From positions 682,001 through 746,000 of the forward strand of contig JACKHM010000003.1 in NCBI GenBank assembly GCA_020638995.1: a stretch of 64,000 nucleotides of DNA, given 5' to 3'. Below, piece after piece: positions 50,769 to 60,416 of the stretch. Under the pieces are notes generated by a model. The model did not search any database. It was not told where the DNA came from and saw nothing but the letters and a program-made list of their open reading frames with translations. This DNA comes from Planctomycetaceae bacterium (GTDB taxonomy: Bacteria; Planctomycetota; Planctomycetia; Pirellulales; Pirellulaceae). The stretch's first letter is position 1, and each line of letters opens with the position of its first letter. A program made the translations under genes and the position numbers.

Positions 50769-51731
50769 TTAATCCGGGCTGTTGTTGTCCTGACGGCTCG
50801 TGTCCTCGTCCTGCTCGGGCGGTGTCTGCTGCGGAGCTTGCAGCGTCGGATCGACCCATCGCGGACATTGTCGCGTGGGCAGCCAATCGATCGGACTGGG
50901 AATCGCGTTGAAGTGTTGACGGCGGCAGTGCAAGTAGATCATGGTCGTTAAGAAACTGCTGTGCCCCAGCAGCTTGCTGATGGCCATCAAGTCCACGCCT
51001 GCTTCTAAGAGGCCCGTCGCATAAGAATGTCGGAGCGTGTGCGGCGTGACACGCTTGGTAATCCGAGCCTGAGCCGCCGCCAGCTTGCAGGCTTTCTGCA
51101 CGGTTGCTCCAGATAATGGCACGTCCGGCGTCTTGCCAGGGAAGAGATAGTTGGACGGGCGACCGATCTTCCAATAAGTGCGCAGCTCTGCCAAGAGTCT
51201 CGGCGAGATCGGCACGTAACGATCTTTGCTTCCCTTGCCGCCGTTGACCTTCAACTGCATCCGCTGCGAGTCGATGTCCGGCAGCTTGAGGTTGGTCGCC
51301 TCGGCCAGCCTCAGTCCGGCGGCATACAACGTCAGCAGCACGGTTCGATGCTTGGGATGAGCGACACATTGGATTAAGTCGTGTACTTCCTCTTGGCCCA
51401 ACACCGTGGGTAACTTCTTCGGTCGTTTGCCGAAGGGAATCATCGCCACCGACCAAGGCCGTGGGATGGTGACGGTATAGAGGAAGCGTAGGGCACAAAC
51501 TGCTTGATTGAACTGGCTCCACGACGCTTGGTTGACTTGAATCAACCACAGTTGAAACTCGCGGATCTGTTCGGGGCCCATATCTTCAGGCAATTTGCCG
51601 AAGTGTCGAGCAAATCGCTCGACATGATAGGTGTAGGTGTCAATGGTGCGAACGGCGAGATTTCGCACCAACATGTCTTCGGCCATGCGTTTGGTGATGG
51701 GCGTCTGCCACTTGCGATAAGAACTGGGCAT
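50769..51731 (-). CDS. Tyrosine recombinase of IS91-like element, copy 2
   Basis: 321 residues from the ATG at 51731 (MPSSYRKWQTPITKRMAEDM). Catalytic motifs AAGLRLAEATNLKL, TPHTLRHSYATGLL and LLGHSSFLTTMIYLH match copy 1. Both recombinases look intact, so both elements may still be active. Confidence 0.88.
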   Translation of the reverse strand: MPSSYRKWQTPITKRMAEDMLVRNLAVRTIDTYTYHVERFARHFGKLPEDMGPEQIREFQLWLIQVNQASWSQFNQAVCALRFLYTVTIPRPWSVAMIPFGKRPKKLPTVLGQEEVHDLIQCVAHPKHRTVLLTLYAAGLRLAEATNLKLPDIDSQRMQLKVNGGKGSKDRYVPISPRLLAELRTYWKIGRPSNYLFPGKTPDVPLSGATVQKACKLAAAQARITKRVTPHTLRHSYATGLLEAGVDLMAISKLLGHSSFLTTMIYLHCRRQHFNAIPSPIDWLPTRQCPRWVDPTLQAPQQTPPEQDEDTSRQDNNSPD

Positions 51732-52068
51732 CGTGGTGAACCTCATGGAGAAGTGTTGGTACGCGGTGGAGTGCGTCTCCAACTCGCGATGACTCCAGAA
51801 TGCTTGAGGTTCTGAAAAGCGCAAGTCCTACAATCGCTTTAATCGTTAGCGAGTAGCAGCTATCAAGATCCTCACGAGAACATCGCGAGAGAGTTCAGAC
51901 CACCGCTGAGAGCCATCCGACAAATGGCAACAGACTGAAATCGCACCGGAGCGACGTTGCGAGCAGTGAGCAGCCGGAGTAGCAGACGCTCGAAGCACGT
52001 TGACGCTGAACTCACCAAGAAGCTCTGCCCACAAACTCTTCAGCCGAGCGGTTTAGTTCAACGTCCAG

Positions 52069-52145
52069 GATCACCAAGTCGCGATGAGCGATCCTCCATT
52101 TTCAATACGCGCACCAATCGCGACGTTGGTGCATCCGTTTGTTAC
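52069..52145 (-). repeat. attC-like site 2
   Basis: ATCACCAA-GTCGCGAT../..ATCGCGAC-GTTGGTGCAT with an extrahelical base, ending CCGTTTGTTAC. Lies immediately after the stop of the next cassette gene (minus strand). Confidence 0.75.
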
Positions 52146-52151
52146 GTCGCG

Positions 52152-52760
52152 TTAGTCCTTTCTTGCGAACGACCATGAGAAGACGTTGCCATTTCCGGCA
52201 TCGGCCGTACCAAACTCGCCAACGCGCGGCGTGAATTCGCCAGCGAACTCCTCTTCGTGATCACCTTGAGACGCTTTCCATCGTATTCTGACGGTCACTG
52301 ATTCAGACGAGAGATCCGTGTATTGAAATGTGCCGCTGGCAAAGCCGTTCACAAGCATCGCACAAACTAGATTCTCTTGAGTCATCCCAGGTTCGCTTGT
52401 TGGATCAAAACGTCGATCATTGTACCGTTGAAAGCCCTGTTCACGACGATAGAAGCAGTTGCCTCCAGTCAACGCCTTGACCTCAAGTATGAACGCGGCT
52501 TTGTCGTCCGAACAAGGAACAAGATCGTCCAACTGATAATCAACTGCCTTCGCGAAGTGGCTTGCGTCCGGTTCATTGGTCGCAGTCCAATCGACGTCGG
52601 CGAATGGGTTGTCGCTGAATGGGTCGTCAATGTGAACTGTGTCAGCCATAGTAGCGGCGACAGGTTTATCGACAGCAACGTCTGCGTTGTCGTTGGTGCG
52701 CTGGTTACAGCCAAAGATGAACACCTGGCCGATCATCAACATCGTGATTCTTGTAACCAT
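52152..52760 (-). CDS. Cassette lipoprotein, hypothetical
   Basis: 202 residues with a lipobox (MVTRITMLMIGQVFIFGC). Acidic mature part with Cys at LVPC and NCFYRREQGFQRYNDRRFDP, and a beta-rich C terminus ending VFSWSFARKD. Family not recognised. Flanked by attC-like sites 2 and 3. Confidence 0.72.
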   Translation of the reverse strand: MVTRITMLMIGQVFIFGCNQRTNDNADVAVDKPVAATMADTVHIDDPFSDNPFADVDWTATNEPDASHFAKAVDYQLDDLVPCSDDKAAFILEVKALTGGNCFYRREQGFQRYNDRRFDPTSEPGMTQENLVCAMLVNGFASGTFQYTDLSSESVTVRIRWKASQGDHEEEFAGEFTPRVGEFGTADAGNGNVFSWSFARKD

Positions 52761-52787
52761 TGCACCATTCAGCGACGTAACGTTCGC

Positions 52788-52862
52788 GATAACGGGGGCG
52801 AGGAGAGGAGCTTGACTTCAGGACCGACTGCGCCGAGCCCTCCCGTTCACCGATTTGTTATT
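52788..52862 (-). repeat. attC-like site 3
   Basis: GATAACGGGGGCGAGGAG.. to ..CGAGCCCTCCCGTTCACCGATTTGTTATT: complementary arms around CTTGACTTCAGGACCGACTG. The most intact copy of the site type used in this array; the arms end TAAC/GTTA. Confidence 0.8.
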
Positions 52863-52871
52863 CGGAATTTG

Positions 52872-53495
52872 TCATTCGCCTTCAAATCTGGGTTTGTGAA
52901 TTACCTGCACGCCGCCGCACATTGGGCAGAACGACGTGAACGCCTCCATTTCTTCATTAGGGTTCTTGCCGACATTCGGAAAGACCTTTTTGACCAAATC
53001 AGATGGTGCATCGAACAGATCGGCAAAGCCACACTTGCTGCATGGTTTGATGACCCAATCGTCTCGTTCAGTGAGGTATTTGTCGGAAACCTGAAACGGA
53101 TGTTCCGCAGCGGCGACCGCAAGGAAAAAGATTTCATCACCTTGTTGTACGGATTCTACTCCGTGTGGTTGATTGAGGATTTTACCACGGTACGCCTTTC
53201 CATGTTTTCCAACGACGGTGACCCAAATAAGTTCCGCTGGTTTGTCTGTAAAACGCGGGCCACCATCATGGACGATCGCCTGAAGATCATCAGGATATTC
53301 CGGATGGAATCTTCCGGCCAAAACTGGATCGGAGCGCCACGGTTTCTTGTCGTCTTGCGTCATTGACTCTGGCCCTGATTCTTCCGCAGTCGGGGCGGAT
53401 TGATTTGACGGGCTTTGGACTGAGTTGATCTCCGTGTTGCCGCAACCGACCATCGCGAACACGCTGAGCGCGAGGATCAATTGGTTGTGCGACAC
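52872..53495 (-). CDS. Cassette lipoprotein, DUF2314-like
   Basis: 207 residues from a GTG at 53495, giving lipobox LALSVFAMVGC. The segment PAELIWVTVVGKHGKAYRGKILNQPHGVESVQQGDEIFFL resembles DUF2314. The C terminus carries two Cys pairs (CSKCGF, CPMCGG) like a small zinc site. The upstream frame to 53924 runs through attC-like site 4 and is not part of the gene. Confidence 0.7.
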   Translation of the reverse strand: MSHNQLILALSVFAMVGCGNTEINSVQSPSNQSAPTAEESGPESMTQDDKKPWRSDPVLAGRFHPEYPDDLQAIVHDGGPRFTDKPAELIWVTVVGKHGKAYRGKILNQPHGVESVQQGDEIFFLAVAAAEHPFQVSDKYLTERDDWVIKPCSKCGFADLFDAPSDLVKKVFPNVGKNPNEEMEAFTSFCPMCGGVQVIHKPRFEGE

Positions 53496-53524
53496 GTGAC
53501 GTGCTCCTTCCGAATAACGCTTGG

Positions 53525-53595
53525 GATAACGGGGGGCGAGGAGAGGACTTGACTTCGGGACCGACTGCGCCGAGCCCTCCCGTTGATCCCATTGT
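53525..53595 (-). repeat. attC-like site 4 (split by intron)
   Basis: GATAACGGGGGGCGAGGAG..CGAGCCCTCCCGTTGATCCCATTGT, then group II intron sequence begins; the remaining TATTTGG lies at 57389. Confidence 0.75.
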
Positions 53596-54192
53596 GTACG
53601 CCCGGCACGGGCGTGAACTTGTGAGGTGAAAGTCCTCTGTACGTGAATCTCATTGACGGGAGTCATTATATGACAACTGAAGATGGAAGTACTAGCCAAG
53701 AGCAAAGGCGGAAACGTGAGTGACCGTCTGAAGGAAGCTGGAGGCAACGCTGTGAGCCGACGGACAGAAACGTCATACAAGGCTGAGCGGCCGGGTAAGG
53801 CAGCACAACATGTCGAAGCCCAAGATTCAGGCCGTACGGTAAATGACGCGGTTGTGCAGCAACAGTTCACGTTCTTATCCGGGGAGACCTGTCCCGCGGA
53901 GCGTTCCTCGAAGTGCATCGACACGCCAGCGGTTCTCGCTGGGTCTGCGTCTTACTCGGCGAGGGAAATCGCCGACGATGGCAACATCGCCGGTGACGGG
54001 ACAGGAGTCAGCAGAGAGCATAGTACCGACGCGCTGTCCAACGAAGTGCATACTTCCGAAGAAGACAACTCGGGAAGGCTCGAACAGGAAGGGCGGCTAG
54101 GACCTCAAGCGATCTCGACTTCGACGCAGAAGCCGTCTGGCCCAGTCGAAGCTCGGCGACGTGTGGATGAACCCGAACCGCATGATGATCTG

Positions 54193-57100
54193 ATGGAGTT
54201 GATTCTGTGCCGCCGCAATATGACGCGTGCGTATGAGCGGGTGAAGGCGAATCGCGGAGCACCAGGCATCGATGGCATGACCGTCGATGAGTTCCTGGCC
54301 TTCGCACGCCAACACTGGGACGGAATCCGCTTGGCCTTACGTCGTGGTAGATACCAACCGATGCCGGTACGACGAACGGAAATTCCGAAGTCAACCGGAG
54401 GCGTCAGAAAGCTGGGTATCCCGTCGGTCCTCGACCGCACGATTCAGCAAGCGATCGCTCAAGTCCTGACACCGACCTGCGAATCGTTCTTCAGCGACCA
54501 TAGCTACGGCTATCGTCCGGGCCGCTCGGCTCGTGATGCCGTGCGTTATGTTCGCCAGATGAAGCAGCAAGGCTATCGATTTGCCGTGAACGCTGACTTG
54601 TCGAAATTCTTCGACAGTGTGAATCACGACGTGCTGCTGCGACTTGTCGCGCAGCGCGTGACGGACCCGGTGCTGTTGCGTTTGATCGGGAAGTATTTGC
54701 GGGCCGGAGTCATGATCGGTGGCAACATCGAACCAACGACGGCTGGAGTGCCTCAAGGTGGTCCACTTTCTCCGATGTTGGCGAACGTGGTGCTGCATGA
54801 GTTGGACTGCGAGTTGGAACGTCGCGGTCACAAGTTCGCTCGATACGCGGACGACTGTGCGCCAGGCAATTTGCGTGCGAGATGAGGGTAGGTCCCTCGC
54901 AGCCGGTCTGCGGAGGCAGGCTGCAAACCACCGTAAGCGGCTGTGGTTAAGAGCCATGGTCGTGAGCGTTACGGAAAAGGCAAGGCTTGACCTTGTCAGG
55001 TGTGAAACGGAAAGACGAATGCAAATGAACCACTGATGACCCGTCGAAAGCGTAGGAACGATGTCAAAACCGGGAGGTGATCGTTAATCCGGGATAAGCT
55101 CTGGAGCAATCCGCTTACTGCCAGAGCGGCATCCGGCGTAAAGGTGGCGTGAGTCCGTTTCAGGCTCGTGTGCGTAACCTGGGAACCTGTCGCCTCGATG
55201 TTAAGGGAGCGGTCCAAGTGGCAGAACCACAAGGACCTGAGTACCGATGCGAGGCACAGGGACGGATCAACTCGTAGTAGTGATGAAGCGTCTGTAACGG
55301 ACGTGGAGCGAAGGAGTTGAATTGTTCAGCTAATGAATTGAACCAACTGCAAAGGAGGAGTTCATGACAGAAGCAAAGCCGTATGCGATTCCAAAACAAG
55401 TCGTTTGGGACGCGTACAAGAAGGTGAAGGCGAATCGCGGAGCGGCCGGTGTGGACGGTCAATCGCTGGTGGACTTCGAGAAAGACTTGAAGGGGAATCT
55501 CTACAAGCTCTGGAATCGAATGTCGTCCGGCAGTTACTTCCCACCTCCGGTGCGCCTCGTCGAGATTCCGAAAGGCAACACGGGTCAGACTCGACCTCTA
55601 GGTATTCCGACCGTTTCGGATCGGATCGCTCAGATGGTCGTGAAGTTGATGCTTGAACCGCAAGTCGAACCACACTTCCACGAAGACTCGTACGGGTATC
55701 GTCCCGGCAAGTCGGCGTTGGATGCGGTGGGGGTAACGCGTCGTCGTTGTTGGCGTCGCGACTGGGTGATCGATCTTGATATCAAAGGCTTCTTTGATAA
55801 TCTCGATTGGGACTTAATGATGCGAGCGGTACGGCATCATACGGATGTTCCGTGGATTCTACTTTACGTAGAACGCTGGTTGAGAGCTCCGGTGCAACAC
55901 GCAGACGGACGCCTCGAAGAACGAACGAAGGGCTCGCCGCAAGGGTCTGTAATCAGTCCCTTGTTGAGCAACTTGTTCATGCATTATGCGTTCGATGAAT
56001 GGCTGCGGCGTAACTACCCGGACGTTCAATTCGCGCGCTACGCCGACGATGCTGTCGTGCATGCCCGCAGCCGGAAAGAGGCTGAGGCACTGCTGGCGGC
56101 GATTCGACAACGTCTAGCAGAATGCCACTTGGAGCTTCATCCTGAGAAGACCAAGATCGTGTACTGCCAAGACGATGACCGACGCGGCACGCATGAACAT
56201 ACCTCGTTCGACTTCCTGGGCTACACGTTTCGTCCACGTCGAGCCAAGAACCGGTGGGGTAAGCTGTTCATCAGCTTTCTCCCTGGTGTGAGCAACAAGG
56301 CGGCGAACTCGATCCGTGCCACGATTCGGTCGTGGAGGATTGGGGGAACCCGTAACAACCAGAGCCTGGAGGAGATCGCGAAGTTCGTCAATCCTTTCGT
56401 ACGTGGTTGGGTGAATTATTATGGTCGATATTATCCATCGGCCCTGACACCCGTCTTGCGGAGCCTGGAACGCAGTCTTGTGTACTGGGTGCGACGCAAG
56501 TTCAAACGATTTAGTTACCATCAGCGTCAGGCTGTTCACTGGCTGGGCCGTGTGGCTCAGCGAGAGCCTCAGCTGTTTGCGTTGTGGTCTCACGGAGTCC
56601 GACCCGCGGCTGGACAATAAGAGCCGGATGAGCCGAGAGGTTCACGTCCGGTTCCGTGAGGGCCTGGGGGTGCGATTCCCCCGGGCTACTCGACTCGTCA
56701 TCTTGGTGAAGTCGCGTCGTGCGGGTGAACGTGTGTTGCGAAGTATTCAACGATTTCTCGCGAAGCATTTACGCTTGGAGCTGAATGAAGCGAAGAGCGG
56801 TGTGGTTCCGGCCGAAGGCTGCGAGTTTCTCGGCTTTACATTCCGAGGCCAGCAGATTCGTTGGAGCCACGGAGCCGAGCGAGAATTCAAGCGGCGCGTG
56901 CGTCGTTTGACGGCTCGCCGTTGGGGCGTGTCGATGGAGGTTCGCCTGGCGAAGCTGTCGCAGTACATCCGAGGTTGGATGGGATACTTCGGCTTGTCCG
57001 AGTATTACACCATCTTGCCGACGCTGGACGAATGGCTTCGCCGCCGTGTGCGGTCGTGTTACTGGAAGATGTGGCGTCGTCCGCGAAACCGAATTCGCCA

Positions 57101-57308
57101 ACTGCTGAAGTTGGGGACGGGGAAGCGGTCGGCCATTCTTGCGGGACTCAGCCGCAAAGGTTACTGGCGACTCTCCCGCACGCTCAGCACTCACACGGGG
57201 ATGACCAACGCTTGGCTCGCCGAGCAAGGCGTCATTTCGCTGAAGGAACTTTGGGTCAACATTCACTACCCGGAAGGCAAAGCATCGGAGCACCGTCTTC
57301 CGCGTTAG
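54193..57308 (+). CDS. ltrA: Group II intron RT/maturase, split by inner intron
   Basis: Coding exons about 54193-54856 and 56695-57308 (a GTG at 54163 is an alternative start). Exon 1 has ERVKANRGAPGIDG, RKLGIPSVLDR, YGYRPGRSARDA and ends RRGHKFARYADD; exon 2 resumes FVILVKSRRAGERV and continues to the thumb/X domain (YIRGWMGYFGLSEYY). Removing the inner intron restores YADDFVILVKS in frame. No HNH domain, as usual for class C. Confidence 0.88.
54857..56694 (+). mobile_element. Inner group II intron within the RT gene
   Basis: Starts GTGCGCCAGG and ends ..GGGCTACTCGAC after a domain V-like segment (GAGCCGGATGAGCCGAGAGG..CGTGAGGGCCTGGGGG). Ligating the flanks (GACGACT and TCGTCATC) rebuilds the outer RT frame across the catalytic YADD motif. 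It carries its own RT. Confidence 0.88.
55364..56620 (+). CDS. ltrA: Reverse transcriptase/maturase of the inner intron
   Basis: 418 residues from the ATG at 55364, preceded by AAAGGAGG. RT motifs KVKANRGAAGVDGQSL, TRPLGIPTVSDRIAQ, YGYRPGKSALDAV, KGSPQGSVISPLLSNLF and catalytic FARYADDAVVHA. The maturase part has GWVNYYGRYYPS. No HNH endonuclease domain follows. Sequence differs clearly from the outer RT, so the inner intron came from a different lineage. Confidence 0.92.
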   Translation: MTEAKPYAIPKQVVWDAYKKVKANRGAAGVDGQSLVDFEKDLKGNLYKLWNRMSSGSYFPPPVRLVEIPKGNTGQTRPLGIPTVSDRIAQMVVKLMLEPQVEPHFHEDSYGYRPGKSALDAVGVTRRRCWRRDWVIDLDIKGFFDNLDWDLMMRAVRHHTDVPWILLYVERWLRAPVQHADGRLEERTKGSPQGSVISPLLSNLFMHYAFDEWLRRNYPDVQFARYADDAVVHARSRKEAEALLAAIRQRLAECHLELHPEKTKIVYCQDDDRRGTHEHTSFDFLGYTFRPRRAKNRWGKLFISFLPGVSNKAANSIRATIRSWRIGGTRNNQSLEEIAKFVNPFVRGWVNYYGRYYPSALTPVLRSLERSLVYWVRRKFKRFSYHQRQAVHWLGRVAQREPQLFALWSHGVRPAAGQ

Positions 57309-57387
57309 TCACCGCCTGAACCGCCCGGTGCGGACCCGCACGCCGGCGTGGTGTGGGGAGGGCTAGGCAAACCTAGCCCTTACCCGA

Positions 57388-57912
57388 TTATTTGGCGTTT
57401 TTGTCACCGTTGGCAAGTTCAGATTTCAGAATGGTGCGGAACCGATCGGCATTCCGCAAACGCAAATCGATCGTTCGTTCGTTACCGTCATCTATGGAGA
57501 ATGTAACACAGGTCATTTTACGCTTTTGTTCGATGTTGGTAATCGATTCTCGACGGACGCGGTGGTCCAAATCGAATTGGGCGGCAAATGCGCTGAACGG
57601 AAAGTGCGGCGCGACCCATAATTCGTCCTCGGTGACGGTGACGCGAAGGCAATTATTGGCACCACCCAATCGCGTGAATAGTGATTTATGCGAACGCCCA
57701 GATGTCCAGCGTTCCTCAAACAGGATATTGACTTCGTTTCGGTAGGGAAAGTGCGGCCCGCGAATCTTGCGGCGCCAAAGCATGTACCCCATACAACCGA
57801 ATGTCCACAGGAAAGCCGCAATGAAGAGGAATGCGAAGTTCGCGATCAGGAATTGTTCGAGTCGCTGTGGCACACAGGGAGTCTTTCGGATGTTGGCGGC
57901 GAAGGCAGCCAA
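57388..57912 (-). CDS. Cassette membrane protein, hypothetical
   Basis: 174 residues; one hydrophobic segment near residues 24-48 (IANFAFLFIAAFLWTFGCMGYML) and a soluble C-terminal domain that looks like a PH-like or DUF beta sandwich (LRVTVTEDELWVAPHFPFSAFAAQF). Its TAA stop straddles the intron-exon junction and is kept whether or not the intron is present. Between attC-like sites 4 and 5. Confidence 0.68.
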   Translation of the reverse strand: MAAFAANIRKTPCVPQRLEQFLIANFAFLFIAAFLWTFGCMGYMLWRRKIRGPHFPYRNEVNILFEERWTSGRSHKSLFTRLGGANNCLRVTVTEDELWVAPHFPFSAFAAQFDLDHRVRRESITNIEQKRKMTCVTFSIDDGNERTIDLRLRNADRFRTILKSELANGDKNAK

Positions 57913-57914
57913 AT

Positions 57915-57995
<81 letters not shown>

Positions 57996-58776
57996 GTACG
58001 CCCGGCATGGGCGTGATTGTTGTGGGGTGTAAGTCCCCTGTACGAGTTTGAGAGTCTCAAGGAGCTCAGCATACCAAATGACTACTCCGATTGGCAAAGT
58101 ACTAGACGAAGGCAACTGCGGAAGGGCGACCGACCGTGGGGAGGAAGCCTGCGAAGGTGTGCGTAAGTACCGGCCTGTAATCGCCGTCGGTCACCTTCTC
58201 GTCAAAGCTGCGAGGTTACGAACAGAAACGTCATATAAGGCCGGTTCGGGTAGGCGAGTGTGCACAACATCACGAAGCCGTTCTCAAACGCCCGTTCAGG
58301 TAAATGACGAGCTTGCGCAGCGAAGCATCACGCTCTTATCCGGGGAGACCTGCATTGCTCCAGCGAGTAAGGCTTGCCTGAAAGGTTGGAACGTCGTGAA
58401 GCAATTCTCGGCGGGCGAAGCAGGAGTCAGCAGAGGTCATAGTACCGCACCTTCGAGACCAACGAAGACGGGAAGGACCAAACGATGAAGAAGGAGGAGC
58501 CATCGATCAACTCAGTGCGAGGGAACCGCTCTAATATGAAGAGCCCTGGTTCGTTGTCCCGACCGGGACGTACCGTACTGGCGCGGATCGAGAAGCCAGC
58601 CTTGAGTCTGAATCGAGAGTTTCTGACGGAACCAGCCGTCGATGCGCCCAACATCGAAGCTGCCCTCCCGACGCTCCTCAGAATTCGGACTTAAGTCCTT
58701 CGTCGAACCGCCGTATGCGGAGCCGCATGTACGGTGGTGTGGGGGCTGGGCGGGGAAACCCGCCCGGCTACCCGAT
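57996..58776 (+). mobile_element. Group IIC-attC-like intron without RT gene
   Basis: 781 bases. It starts GTACGCCCGGCATGGGCGTG and ends with domain V (CCGTATGCGGAGCCGCATG..GGTGGTGTGGGGGC) and ..GCTACCCGAT. Both ends match the outer intron at 53596, and the insertion point in the attC-like site is identical. Only short frames are present, so it would depend on an RT supplied in trans, perhaps from a relative. Confidence 0.82.
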
Positions 58777-59204
58777 TATTGGGCGTCATTGTATCCAAGG
58801 TGCGTCAACACGAGGCTCCATAGTTCAGACTGAGCAACTTTCTGAGAATCGTAAAAGAGCCCAAGGTCATCCCCTGGTACTGCCATCATTCCACTGACCA
58901 TTGTTAGTTCGGTCGGTCCATCCTTTTGCTCGATCCGGATTGTCACGACTTTGATTCTTTCGATATCAACATTCACACGTGCGAACTCTATGCCGCGGAT
59001 TTGGCGGACCAACTTTAGAATCTCTTGGATCTCGTCGGAATCGGTAACGCGAACCTGACTATCGCCGAGATTCCGCGCGCCGGTCAACGTGATCGACTCG
59101 ATGGGTTTTCCAGACGAATCAACTTTGTTGATCGGTGATGAGATACAGCCAATTGTGTACGTAATAAGCGGCAACGACAAAACGCAAATGCGGAAATTGA
59201 TCAT
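58776..59204 (-). CDS. Cassette lipoprotein, hypothetical
   Basis: 142 residues with a lipobox (MINFRICVLSLPLITYTIGC). The mature part alternates strands and helices (IESITLTGARNLGDSQVRVTD, VVTIRIEQKDGPTELTMV). No family recognised. Its TAA stop lies on the junction with the ORF-less intron. Confidence 0.68.
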   Translation of the reverse strand: MINFRICVLSLPLITYTIGCISSPINKVDSSGKPIESITLTGARNLGDSQVRVTDSDEIQEILKLVRQIRGIEFARVNVDIERIKVVTIRIEQKDGPTELTMVSGMMAVPGDDLGLFYDSQKVAQSELWSLVLTHLGYNDAQ

Positions 59205-59231
59205 CCGTGATTCCCAAGCCCAATAACATTA

Positions 59232-59307
59232 AAGATCACGGGGACCGAGAAGAAGACGTTGCGTTGAAGCCGGACTGCGCCGAGGTCTCCCGTGCATCGT
59301 TTTGTTC
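59232..59307 (-). repeat. attC-like site 6
   Basis: GATCACGGGGACCGAGAAG..CTGCGCCGAGGTCTCCCGTGCATCGTTTTGTT; variant subtype with ATCACGGG/CCCGTGCAT arms. Confidence 0.75.
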
Positions 59308-59412
59308 GTCGGCGTATTCGACCGGCGACGTGATTCTCCGTCACCGACAATGTTCACGACATTGTAACCTCGCCAACCGTGCAGCACCAACAACTGCAAA
59401 CGGCGTAAGGGT

Positions 59413-59760
59413 TCACGCAGGCGGTCTCAATGACGCGATAAACGCATCGAGGTTCGGTGAAACTTCAGAGACGCTTTGATCCATGTCATTTAAGTAGCAG
59501 ATCGTTCCTTTCGCATCATCCCGAACAAGCACAACATCCGCGCCGCCACCAGCGGCGCCAATTTGATAATAACGAGAGCCCTCAAGTTCCACTGCGAATT
59601 GCTCGTAGTCATTTGGCGGATTGCCGTTTCCGATCCACTCATCGAGGCAGCCCTCCCATTCGTCTCCAGCGGAATTGCGGTATGGAAACGTCAGGCAATC
59701 ATCCGTGAAGTCTAAGACCACCGATGCAGCTTTGGCGACGACTTTGATTGCATTTCCCAT
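59413..59760 (-). CDS. Cassette gene, SMI1/KNR4-like hypothetical protein
   Basis: 115 residues from the ATG at 59760 (MGNAIKVVAKAASVVLDFTD); the upstream frame extension is atypical. Contains YEQFAVELEGSRYYQIGAAGGGADVVLVRDD and a Trp-containing acidic segment (EWEGCLDEWIG), which recalls SMI1/KNR4-type immunity proteins. That assignment is tentative. Confidence 0.55.
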   Translation of the reverse strand: MGNAIKVVAKAASVVLDFTDDCLTFPYRNSAGDEWEGCLDEWIGNGNPPNDYEQFAVELEGSRYYQIGAAGGGADVVLVRDDAKGTICYLNDMDQSVSEVSPNLDAFIASLRPPA

Positions 59761-59832
59761 CTCGTTAGAAGTCCGAATGAGTTGAGCCGACGAACGTCCA
59801 ACGTAACCGAGCCGACGCGATGGATTTACCAT

Positions 59833-60232
59833 TCAGTTGGATTCGGCCGTCGGCTTCGGTTCACGTAATTGTTCGCCCGGGGTTTTGCGAGCGGTTCGCC
59901 AACCAACACAGTTAGCACCACGATCATACAGCATTCGAGACCGCGCACCAAATCGTCCGAGCAACATTTCCGACGCAAGACGCGACCGAAGCAACCACGT
60001 TTTGACAACACTTTCGTCCGCGCACCCATCTCGACCAGCAACCGTTACCGAAGACATTGATCTCATCGAAAGAACGATGTTGCCAACACCAACATTTCGT
60101 CCGAGCAACCATCATCGACGACAAGCCGCAATCGAAGTGAACGATCTCGTCGCACGAACGATGTACCAATCAAGATCGTTCTTCTTCGTCAGCGCACCAA
60201 TCGCCAGGAGCAACTACGCGGGCGAACGTCCA
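59833..60232. other. Non-coding or decayed cassette segment
   Basis: About 400 bases with repeated short words such as TTCGTCCGAGCAAC and CGACGACAAG. A 141-codon plus-strand frame exists but has low-complexity Arg/Ser composition and no recognisable protein. Possibly a decayed cassette. Confidence 0.4.
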
Positions 60233-60305
60233 GGATCACGGGGACCGAGGAGTAATTGTTGAGTTCAGAACCGGCTGCGCCGAGGTCTCCCGTGCATCCG
60301 ATTGA
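60233..60305 (-). repeat. attC-like site 7
   Basis: GATCACGGGGACCGAGGAG..CTGCGCCGAGGTCTCCCGTGCATCCGATTGAT. Its outer end is interrupted: IS110-family sequence follows directly, so the element may have inserted into this site. Confidence 0.7.
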
Positions 60306-60416
60306 TACTCATCATGGCCTCACTTGAGTGAGGAGTCCTGTCCAGAAAGGTCGATGCCTTTGACGAGGTCGTAGCCTCATTGGTATTGGCTCAAGAATCT
60401 TCAACCCAAGGAGACC

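Larger units (their letters stand above)
49228..52064 (-). mobile_element. IS91-like element with tyrosine recombinase, copy 2
   Basis: Same structure as copy 1: GAAC at 49224-49227, GAATACC start, the same 13-bp hairpin, transposase and recombinase genes, and the shared right-end CAGCCGAGCGGTTTAGTTCA. Sequence divergence between the copies, mostly silent, indicates they are related but not a recent duplication. The right junction abuts a cassette boundary (CCAGGATCAC). Confidence 0.85.
53596..57388 (+). mobile_element. Group IIC-attC-like intron (outer, twintron)
   Basis: Starts GTACGCCCGGCACGGGCGTG and ends with domain V (GTGCGGACCCGCACG..GGTGGTGTGGGG) and ..CTTACCCGAT. It is inserted after TTGT of the attC-like site, in the strand opposite to the cassette genes, as known for group IIC-attC introns. 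Its RT gene is interrupted by a second group II intron (54857-56694). Without that, it would be about 1.96 kb, a normal length. Confidence 0.85.

Noticed and set aside
46000..52000. The tyrosine recombinases as the integron integrase IntI
   Set aside because: They lie inside duplicated IS91-like elements and show no obvious IntI-specific insertion, so they do not account for the cassette array.
52377..53366. 329-codon plus-strand frame
   Set aside because: Runs antisense through two lipoprotein genes and an attC-like site; no recognisable protein.
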